64,000 bases of DNA from Adiantum capillus-veneris (taxonomy: Eukaryota > Streptophyta > Polypodiopsida > Polypodiales > Pteridaceae). The DNA lies in the NCBI GenBank assembly GCA_014529385.2, contig CM043966.1, forward strand, positions 87,574,087-87,638,086, read 5' to 3'. Of this stretch, positions 55,837-64,000 are shown one piece after another (position 1 is the stretch's first letter; every line of letters begins with the position of its first letter). Below the pieces are notes generated by a model. The model saw only the letters and a list, made by a program, of their open reading frames with translations. It was not told the DNA's origin and made no database searches. The position numbers and the translations under genes are program-made.

Positions 55837-56509
55837 CTCCTTTATCAGAAGGTATATCAGGCTTCCCCCTCTAACGGTGAACTCATGACCAAGTTTCCCA
55901 TTTGCCAATAAAAATTGTGTAACAGCCAATGCAGAATCTGAAAGCCATAGGATTGCATGGGAAGTGGTTGATGGATTGGTCTTTGGAGAATGTCAAGTCA
56001 CAGAAGGGGGGTCTGAATAGGAAAGTGATGAAGTTGATGATTGATTACGGTGTGCACATTTTAGCTGGACAAAAGGATTTTGCTATGGACTCCTATGGTC
56101 CCACCGCATCCAATCTCCCTTAAAAAAAATTGAGGCTGCATCCCAATCCCTGTACACAAGCAGGGTGGAACAAATTGCAGATGAACTTGATCGTCACGCC
56201 CATAAAGCTAAAGAGAAGGTTGTTTGCTAAATTTGTCTTAGCAAAAAAGCATGATTTATGGCTGTGCAATGAAGGTAGCTACACATCATGCTCCAATTAT
56301 TGCAAAGACGGAGAGGCTAAGAACAGACCTGTAGGTATTGAAAGCATCTCCATCAGATAATGAAGGTCTTATAGTCCAAAAGGAAGCTGAGATTGGAGTG
56401 CTGACGAGGGTGCTTTCAATGGGTGGTGGCTTGATTAATGCTGCAAATGTGAAGGAGGAAGTCATCTGTCATGCAGGTCCTAAACTCTTGCATTTCCAAA
56501 TTTCTTTGT
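55837..56509 (+). other. possible further exons of the unrecognised gene
   Basis: Short frames with coding-like composition are present, for example a helix KKIEAASQSLYTSRVEQIAD at 56125-56230. No complete structure can be built, and stops intervene. Confidence 0.2.
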
Positions 56510-57090
56510 ATTTTTAGGTGCTTAGACCTCTTCAAAGTGCTTAGACATTTGAAAGGTTTCTAGCACTTGTAAGTGATTGACACCACTTTATGGTCTTAGA
56601 GCTCTTGAAAGTGATAAGAGAACTTCAAAGTGTTGGGATCACCGCATGAGGCCTAATAATGCTTAGGGAATTTCTAGACACTTTATACCATTTTGAAGTG
56701 CCTAAAAGAGCTTGACAGTACGTGCTAGTAAACCAAAGTGCAAAAAAAGGTTTCAAAGTACCTCAAATTACTTCCAAGTGCTTGCGATTTCTCACTTTGA
56801 AGTCTTTCCAAGTACTTTATATCACTTTGAAGTATTTTTAAAGAAATTTTAAAGTACTTTTAGGCACTAGCAAACACTTAAAAGCACTTTGAAACACTTT
56901 CAAGCATAAGTGAGCACTTTCAAGTGCTTTGAAGGACTTACAGGTACTTGAAAGTGCTTCAAATTACTTGAAAATGCTTATCCTAAAGAGAATCTCTAAG
57001 CATCTGACGTCACTTTGAAGTACTTGAAAGAACTTCAAAGTGCTTTTCTTTATAACATGCACTTCACAACACTCTGAAGTACTTGCAACA
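56510..57090. repeat. dense array of CACTTTGAAGTACTT-like words in both orientations
   Basis: Words such as CTTCAAAGTGCTT, CACTTTGAAGTACTT, ACTTGAAAGTGCTT and AGCACTTTCAAGTGCTT recur throughout, irregularly spaced and self-complementary. No gene-like frame is present. Confidence 0.75.
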
Positions 57091-57143
57091 ATCCATGATT
57101 TTCTTTTGTTTTTCATTTTTATAAACAACAATTCACAACAATT

Positions 57144-58335
57144 TTGGAAATGAAAACGATGCCATGTGAGGCTAGAGAGAAGGCCTCCTTCATGAAGGAA
57201 TCCTGCAAATTCCTGAAGAGAGAGGACAGGGCCCTTCTAGTGGTTACTTTACCTTCCAAGTCTGTCTTAAGTGTTGAGTTTGTTGTAATTGGTGGAAATT
57301 GTGGGGCTTGTGGCCAAGTGCTATCAGGAAAACAAGTGGCCCGATTTTTTTAAAACCTATTTTGTGTCCACAAGTACTATCCCTTCTGCTTTTCTGTTGT
57401 CTACGCAGTTAAGCCCAAGTGCGTTGTGCTATACCTGCTATTGCAAGATGCTGGGAACTTGGGAAAGTGTAAGAGGAGCCTGTAGGTAATTTTTGGTTTT
57501 CATCGAACAAGAATCATGCTACTTTGTTATGTATACTAAATGTGTGGTATGTGTCATGTGAGCCAGTGGTTGACAAGGATGTGAAATAGACGCTTCCACT
57601 TATGGATGATGTGGATGAGCTTTTCGACATGGATGCCATGTTGAGGAAGCACAAGAACTTTGAGGGTGGAAAAACTCATGAGCTTGGTGATGGAGAGATG
57701 CTGAAGGAGACAACTCATTCTGCAAGCAACAAAGGTAATGGTGGTTTTGCCTACTTGTTATTCTCCTATCTCTGATTCATGGCCAGACTATTGATTGTGA
57801 TCACTATTTACTACCCTCTCTCCTAACTTGCCTTACTATAACAAACCCAGATATTGATATCGATAAGCGTAACACTGTTGCTGAGGAGTAGGATCCTAAA
57901 ATGGAACAACCTTGCAATTTGTTGCAGGGGAGGTGTGGAAGAAAAGAAAGAAGCAGGTGGAGTGGGCTAGCCCACAATCCCAAAAAAGGTACTAACATAC
58001 TTTCCCCCAAAACCAGAGCACACGCTATTGTATCTTTGTATCTTTTTTTCATGCTATTGTACTGTCTCCTGACAACATACTATATAAGTGTTTACTCTCA
58101 ATTTTTATTGATGTATTCTGTAGTTAATATTCAAGTTGCTGGCTCAAAATCCCCACCACCCATTGATGGCAAAGTTCCTTGCCTCATCGGTCGCTTCAAT
58201 GACAATAGGGATTTGGTAGCCATTGTTGACTTCAACAATGTACTTGTGTACATGCATGCTAAGCACAAAACAAGGCTGGCCCGGATGTATCAATGCTGTA
58301 CTTTGCCAAAGTACTACCTACGACAAGACGCATAG
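57144..58335 (+). other. unrecognised candidate exons
   Basis: 57144-57353 gives a Cys-containing frame (VVIGGNCGACGQVLSG). 57600-57735 reads PLMDDVDELFDMDAMLRKHK up to a possible AAAG/GTAATG donor, and 58130-58335 reads DGKVPCLIGRFNDNRDLVAI and VLVYMHAKHKTRLARMYQCC. The composition looks coding, but I cannot connect the pieces or name a family. Confidence 0.2.
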
Positions 58336-59051
58336 ATTTTCTTGCTTGCACTGAGTCAAGTAGTAGTGGTGTTCCTGTGGCCTTCACGCAATTACCAAAT
58401 TTTGTAAACTACTATTGACAAGTGCCTCACTTAGACCAAGCGCTGCTTGAGTGGTTGGATCTCACAGAACACTTTTGATGTTAGTAGTTGCCCTTTTCAT
58501 AATCCTCCAAAGACAACGTATTTTTTGGTATCTGTTAGCGCGATGGACGTCTGTAGCATAGCTATTTTGTACTAACATAAAAGAGACTAGGAACACAACA
58601 TGCTATTCAGAATTGAATCCTGATTACCAGTCCAGGAGAAAAGAGGATTACAATTTGTAGCAGCAAGAAGCTCTCACAGTGAATGTTCAAAATCCTTCAA
58701 GCTAATGATATCTAATTTTTCTAAAACTAAGGGTTTTGACTTAAAGGCTAAGGGAGCTTTCCCACAGCCATTCGGCCACTTACAAGAGGTGTAGACTCAG
58801 AGAGGCTAAGAGGGTATGCCTATATATATTACAATTACAAATCTTCATGGGCTGAATTACACCGCTTCGTTCAAAAAAATGAGTGAGTATTACAGGGTTT
58901 GGTGTACATCTGTCAGTCCGTGGTGCCCACCAAATATTCCCTCCTTCCTATTCATTGCACTCCTCGTGCAATCTGTCTCTGAGTGTAGTCTACTGTCTTC
59001 TCTTGAGCGTTGCAGTGAGGTGTCTGAACTTCTGCGCTCTTGCCTCAATCT
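58336..59051. other. no feature seen
   Basis: Non-coding by inspection; no repeat, RNA or domain recognised. Confidence 0.3.
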
Positions 59052-60157
59052 CTACTTTTGTGGCCAGCTCTCTGACAGGGTTGTTGCTGAGAGTACTTTG
59101 ATATGTATATGGCGTGCTAACAGATCTTTTGTCATGGGATTGAATATGGAGGAGTCCATTTCAAAGAAGTCGGTCATGAACGCCTCCTTGAAAGTGTGCA
59201 TGTAGTGGGAGGGCACGAACATGACTCTTACATAGAATCCCATGATGATATTCCTGCTTGGGATTTTTGCTTCCATATTCCAACAAAGCCCTCTTGTGCC
59301 TTCCACAAAAATCTATTGGGGATGCTCTGCTGCCTCTATATCATTGAAAGCTGTTATGCAGGTGATTAGCATCTTGACAATTTTTACGAGCATCTGGCAT
59401 GCGAGATCCGGGATCTCCTTCATCATGTTGATGAACCCTTTGAGAGTCTAAACCATATACTTCTCAGACGGTGGGTTGTTATTGATTGGCTTCATGATAA
59501 TTAGGTAGTTCAGCACCGCCGGCCTTTTGTGTTGCCAAGAGTAAAAGCTGTCCCATGATTGCCGTCTATTGATGGGACAGTAAGTTGGGTCGATCCTAGG
59601 TGCTCTGGAGCATTCCTATAGTAGGTTTCATCTGTTGGTCTTTGCTCAAACCACTTGTTCCGGCAGAGGGGTTGATTGTCAATGATGGTCTGAATCTAAA
59701 TTGTGGTGACAGGAGCATCCCTGTAATCCCCTCGGCTGTTTGGTTTTAGGTATGGTAGCATTCTTTGTTGCCATAATCTAGCCTCCTGCTGCATCAATGG
59801 CAAGGCTATCATCTCATGCCCGAGGTTTTTCACCACCTCATCTGGAGTGATCATGAGGAGGGCAGCCGATTCCAGTACTTTCAATTCATACTGCAGATAT
59901 TCCTTGTGGGAGGGGTCTTTGACTTTTGAGATCCAACACTAAATCTCGTCCTTGGACGAATCCAAAATGGATGTCATGGCTGGATCTACATATTCTTGCG
60001 TTGGTTTTCCAGTGCTTGTAGTTGGCACATCTATTTGGTGAGCTTTGAATGTGGAGTGCTCTAACCCTTCTTCTTGCTCAAAGTTTACTGGGGTTGTTTG
60101 GTGAGGCTTTGCTTGATTGGCCCTCAGAGTCTCCAAGTCCCCCCGTGCCTCAACCAA
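59052..60157 (-). pseudogene. decayed polyprotein downstream of gag
   Basis: The minus-strand pieces 60157-59939, 59884-59696 and roughly 59640-59052 stay partly open across stops and shifts, with phrases such as VVKNLGHEMIALPLMQQEAR, SWDSFYSWQHKRPAVLNYL and IIMGFYVRVMFVPSHYMHTF. No protease or pol motif is recognised. They follow the capsid region at 61300-60668 on the same strand and so are probably the same decayed element. Confidence 0.3.
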
Positions 60158-60173
60158 CTACTTTCTCAATTCT

Positions 60174-61300
60174 TCAATTTATTCGTCTTTGGCTCTTTGC
60201 AGGGCCCGTCCCGTTTCCTTGGTTTATCCTTCTGATCACTTCCTCGATCATTTGATCAACATCCGGCACAGTTGGGTTTTGCCCACCCAATTTCATCGTG
60301 GACTTACTAGTTGTTGAAGAGGTACTACTTGTTCCCTGATATTTGTCTTCAGTCACCTCCCCATATGCCTTGCAATTATCTACCAGATACAACACCTCTT
60401 TCATGACTTGCTCAAAAGTTACACATGCTTTCAAGTGCAAATCCTTTTTGAGCGTGTCATTCTGCAATCCTTCTATGAAAAGGACTGAGAGTCTTTTTTT
60501 CCCAAGGTAGTTCTCGTGAAGGGCATCTTTCTATGTATTGCTTGAAACGAAGTATGTATTGCGTGTCATTCCGCAATCCTTCTATGAAAAGGATTGACAG
60601 TCTTTTTTTCCCGAGGTAGTTCCCGAGGTAGTTCTTGTGAAGGGCATCTTTCTATGTATTGCTTCCTTCAATTTTTATTTCTCCTTTTGTCTAAATGCAT
60701 AGATCTGGGAGACAATGTTATGCTTGATTCCTCTCTTTGAGAATTCCTCAGCAAACTCTTGGAGAAGTTGCTCAATACTGGGAATTCTAGGCTGTTTAAT
60801 GGTTGGAACCAGGTTAGGGCAGTCCCTTCTAACGTCAACCCAAAACCTTCACATTGAGTATGGAAATCAGTTACCTGTTCCTCTTTCAACACTTGTTTGA
60901 AGATCAAAACATGGGCATACGGATCTCTTGATCCACTATACTTTTTGGGTACGGATTTTGCCACTTGAGATGATCGCATATGTTTAGACTCCGCAACCAT
61001 TCTTACAACACTTGGTACTCCTGGTGTTGTTTCTCTAGGTTCATAATCTCCTCTTGGCACTACCAGTGGTATTCTATCCGCTTTACATTTGTCAAGTCGA
61101 TCTCGTGTAATAGTCGAAGGGATTCTAGTGGTGTAAGTCACGTCAGGAACAATACTGCCTCTGTGTGTGTTCATGGAAGCCCTAGATCCCGTTGATCCTA
61201 AAGGCCTTGTGTCTGGGACTCGCTCGTGTCCAAAAGAATCTTCCACCTTGGTTCTCACTGGACTCACATGTGGAGTCTCAGGTCTTGTCTGAGTGGTCAT
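60174..61300 (-). pseudogene. LTR-retrotransposon gag capsid region
   Basis: The frame 61300-60668 contains SVPKKYSGSRDPYAHVLIFK, EGFGLTLEGTALTWFQPLNS and LSNFSKSLLRNSQR, the retrotrans_gag order (F/Y-x-G-x-x-D-P..., F...L.G.A..W, F...F). The frame 60467-60174 continues it with a helical acidic segment (VMKEVLYLVDNCKAYGEV). The two are separated by a 109 bp tandem duplication that shifts the frame. Confidence 0.7.
60452..60665. repeat. 109 bp tandem duplication in gag
   Basis: GCGTGTCATTCTGCAATCCT... at 60452 is repeated at 60561; the second copy has an extra 14 bp GAGGTAGTTCCC-type insertion. Confidence 0.9.
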
Positions 61301-62041
61301 GGTTTTTACCTCTTCCGGATTTACCTAGTATTGGTGGAGTGGTCCCCCAAGAAATGTATATCCCTCTAATTCCTTACAATCCATAGGAGAGTACTTTCGG
61401 CCATACTTGTCTATTATGACCACCTGAATACTTCTCCCCTCCGTGTACGTGAAAACACCTCCGTGTACATGAAAACATTCAGGTTTTTACGGTTAGTCAA
61501 TTTCTTGACACGAGGTTCATCACATTTGCAATAGAGTGTTTGTTCTCCATTATTGAACTTATATAGCCCCACATACGTGTTGTCTGTATAAGATGCTCTG
61601 TCTCATTATTGAACTTATATAGCCCCACATACGTGTTGTCTGTATAAGATGCTCTGTTTCATTGGTGCGTCTGAGCACCGCATTTTGCTTCTCCATTTTG
61701 GGTGGTTCATTGGCCAGCTCGTGATCTACCTTGTCTTTGGTGCCAGTCATCCCCCATTTATCCACAATAAAGGGGTTATGAACCACTTGGTACATCATTC
61801 CCTCTCTGTCAAAATATCTATCCTCGTCATAATCCGCATCTACAAGGTCTCTAAACTCACTCGGCTTATTTTCCAACTTAACACAGTAGTGGTCCATTCC
61901 ATCCTTATAGATTTTGGCCTTGAGCACATTTTCAAATTGGAACTTCAAATACGGTAGTTTTATATCAGATGCAGGTTGAGAAGGACCTGCCCCCATTGAC
62001 GCTGTTTCCTTAGGGTTCAACTTGTTAGAATCTTCAATCAT
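61301..62041 (-). pseudogene. gag N-terminal region with Asp-Gly-Tyr repeat units
   Basis: The frame 62041-61559 starts MIEDSNKLNPKE and carries IYKDGMDHYCVKL and YFDREGMMYQVVHNP units; downstream at about 61400-61310 IDKYGRKYSPMD adds a third, then LGGPLHQY leads to the capsid frame. These units resemble those in the left-arm frames at 757-5460. A 56 bp tandem duplication (61549-61660) breaks the frame. Confidence 0.4.
61549..61660. repeat. 56 bp tandem duplication
   Basis: ATTATTGAACTTATATAGCC... starts at 61549 and 61605; the copies are nearly identical. Confidence 0.92.
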
Positions 62042-64000
62042 GAGGCTGTATGACCTTTCTGATGAAGTGTCAGAGAAGCTCTCCTCTAGAATGGGTTCTA
62101 AGGGTTGCAGGGGTCTTTAATTCACGCTTCCTTTGATTGAGTGACTACTCCCTTGGTCCAAGACGCTGGGATTTCTATGCTGGTACAATCTTCCTGATCA
62201 CAAATTCATGAAGAATTGGTATTGCAGAATCCAAACCAGGTTACCTCATTAGCTAGTTTGAATTCCTTGGTTGATCTTACTTGCTGGCTAGTATCCTGTA
62301 GTACCTGCAATCTGTCAAAAATGCTTGATAGCTGTGAGCTTACAGCCGTTCCTGTTAGTTCTGGCTTTTGATTGAAAAAATTTAACTAGGTTTTTTCAAT
62401 AGCACACAATTCCTCACACAACATCAACAATTTAGGTCCAATTTCAATTTTAGAAAGAGCCACCAGGGTCCGGTGGACTAGCTCTTTTGTGTGGTGAAAT
62501 TCTGCTTCTGTTCTGACTCAGAGGAACATGGATCACGATACCCATGTTGGGAAGCCAACTGGACTTTTCTTGGTACCCCTAGGTTCAACATGATTAGGAG
62601 GTCTTATGGTATCAAAATTTTTAGAAATGACCCTCTGGATTGGAAGCCAGGTCAATTCTGTCACTTTGCCAGAGTTCCTACCAGTTTTGGGCTTTTGGAA
62701 TGGTTTTTTGTATCCACATTCAATTTTGAAAGGACCACTAGTCTCTCTGTGATGCCCTCTAGCTATGGTGTAACTCTTGTATCAAAATGTGTCAGAGGAA
62801 CATGGATCACGATCCATGTACCTTGGTGTCAGAATGTACTGAAACTTGACCCATAGCTTGTCCTTGGCCTGTTGATGCTGGCTATATGGTTTTTTTTGGA
62901 TGTTTTGGAGTTTTGAGGGTAGCCAAAAGTCAATTTTAGGGTCTGTTCCAGTGGTTTCCCCCTTGATATAATTTTTTCCCCTTTTGCCCTCTTTTTGAAC
63001 TTTTTTTGGTAAGGGTCCCTTGGGAGAAAGTTCTTCAAATGTTATCACTTTTCTACTTGCCCAATATCAGCTCAAAATTTTCAAAAGGTACATGGATCGC
63101 GATCCATGTTTGGCAAGATTTTGGACTGATACTTTGTGAGTTTGTGATAATAGGTCTGGTGATGCTATTCTCCAAATCTTTTTGGATTTGATCAACTTTT
63201 CCCAGATCAAAAGCAAGATTTTGTGTCTACTTTGCGGATTTTGCAAACAACTTCTTTTTTGGCATTTTGATCATGTTTTTTTCACTTTTTGTCTATGGCT
63301 CCTTTTGGAAAAGTTGCTCCCTTAGTAATCAGGAGTGCATTGGTCAAATTTTACGATTAGATGTCTACTTGGTACATGGATTGCGATCCATGTTGGGAAG
63401 CATCTGGTCATGATTTTTGGTTCTGCTGGTTTCCTGCTTCTAGTTGATCCCAATTCTCTCCCCTTTTTGAATTTGGACAAGTAAAAGTTCAATTCTTCCT
63501 AATTTCTCAATTTCCAAGGTTTTGCTCTGCTCAACCTAATTTCTTGATGTATATGCTCTTTTAGCACCAAACTCAAGGTTGGTGCTTGAGAGCCTGTTCT
63601 AAGCAAGGGCAACAGTTTTAGCATATTTTGCCAAAAGGTATATGAATCGCGATCCATGTTGGGCAGGCAAATTGGAATTTTTCTGCACAACCTGTTTTTA
63701 GCAAGTGTGTCTATCCCCTTTCTGAAGGTTTTGCTGGGTTTGGTTCAGTTTTGAAGCTCTGACCATCAATTTTTCAACTTTTCAGAGTTATGGTCTTCAA
63801 CACCAAAATAAGGTTTTTGACATTTTTTCCTCGATCCTTTTGGCCCCGAATGATGGTGTGAATTGTTACCTAACCTACTCCTATAAACTGAAATAAATCC
63901 ACAAACATTAACGAATTTAACAGTACAAAAACGACAACGAAGTGTGTGGTGGAACAGTCCTTTTCAAGCATGGGAAAATCAAAGAACGAAATACTCTCTT
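62042..64000. other. leader-like non-coding region with decayed ~280 bp tandem array
   Basis: No gene recognised. It lies upstream (minus strand) of the gag at 62041, so it may be its leader or LTR. The section 62526-63659 is organised around five copies of a palindrome, described separately. 63660-64000 holds nothing I can name. Confidence 0.35.
62526..63659. repeat. five ~280 bp-spaced copies of a 20 bp palindrome
   Basis: Copies of ACATGGATCGCGATCCATGT occur at 62526-62547 (ACATGGATCACGATACCCATGT), 62800-62819, 63090-63109 (perfect), 63374-63393 and 63640-63659. The spacings are 274, 290, 284 and 266 bp. Neighbouring words (AAAAGGTACATGG before, TTGGGAAG/TTGGGCAG after) recur, pointing to an old tandem array. 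Confidence 0.85.

Noticed and set aside
58816-59205. A 129-residue plus-strand frame
   Set aside because: It overlaps the decayed minus-strand polyprotein at 59052-59306 and has no known motif; it is probably a shadow.
62491-62856. A 121-residue plus-strand frame with TWITIHVPW
   Set aside because: The motif is the translated palindrome of the decayed tandem array; no independent coding support.

Overview
The window is plant nuclear DNA dominated by retrotransposons. Plant features include a family of Golgi-type nucleotide-diphospho-sugar transferase, chromodomain Ty3/gypsy elements, Ty1/copia elements of Tork/Tnt1 type, plant-type LINEs, and primer-binding sites (PBS) matching plant initiator-Met, Asp and Glu tRNAs. 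Very long (GA)n tracts, a 35.7 kb intron and deep transposon nesting suggest a large-genome plant such as a fern or gymnosperm. The species cannot be fixed from the sequence alone.

Left arm (1-11.6 kb): a decayed minus-strand LTR element. A candidate LTR (8864-9592) is followed by an Asp-type PBS (8843-8860), a long low-complexity leader rich in (GA)n, and broken gag/protease-like frames (5460 down to 75) with a CCHC knuckle and an unrecognised Asp-Gly-Tyr repeat module. A separate minus-strand integrase and RNase H fragment lies at 9.8-10.9 kb.

Host gene (11,844-48,985, plus strand): three phase-0 exons (11844-12035, 12387-12752, 48479-48985) form a complete reading of about 354 codons for a type II membrane glycosyltransferase with a DADIMWFRDPF motif. 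Intron 2 runs 12753-48478 and holds almost everything else. A minus-strand LINE appears split into a 3' half (13.2-15.0 kb) and a 5' half (44.6-46.3 kb). Between the halves lie an old chromovirus (A, from 17.2 kb); a nearly pristine 8,441 bp chromovirus (B, 19467-27907) inserted in A's reverse transcriptase with a perfect GATCC target duplication; A's LTR (28,897 on), itself broken by a hAT-like MITE (29629-30146), a foldback element (30826-31293) and a copia element (31294-36519); a second internal region (36.6-40.7 kb) with a further LTR; and part of another gypsy family (D). Copies of D face each other around the LINE 5' half.

Right arm (49-64 kb): an LTR-bounded region lacking recognisable protein domains (50.3-53.9 kb) that carries two inverted Harbinger-like MITEs and an 80-nt loopless hairpin; a gypsy protease remnant (54.6 kb); an unrecognised candidate split gene (55.3-58.3 kb) interrupted by a block of CACTTTGAAGTACTT-like words; and a decayed minus-strand gag region (62.0 down to 59.0 kb). 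Upstream of that gag is a decayed tandem array with a 20-bp palindrome recurring about every 280 bp.

The only convincing cellular gene is the transferase. No complete RNA gene or CRISPR array was seen.
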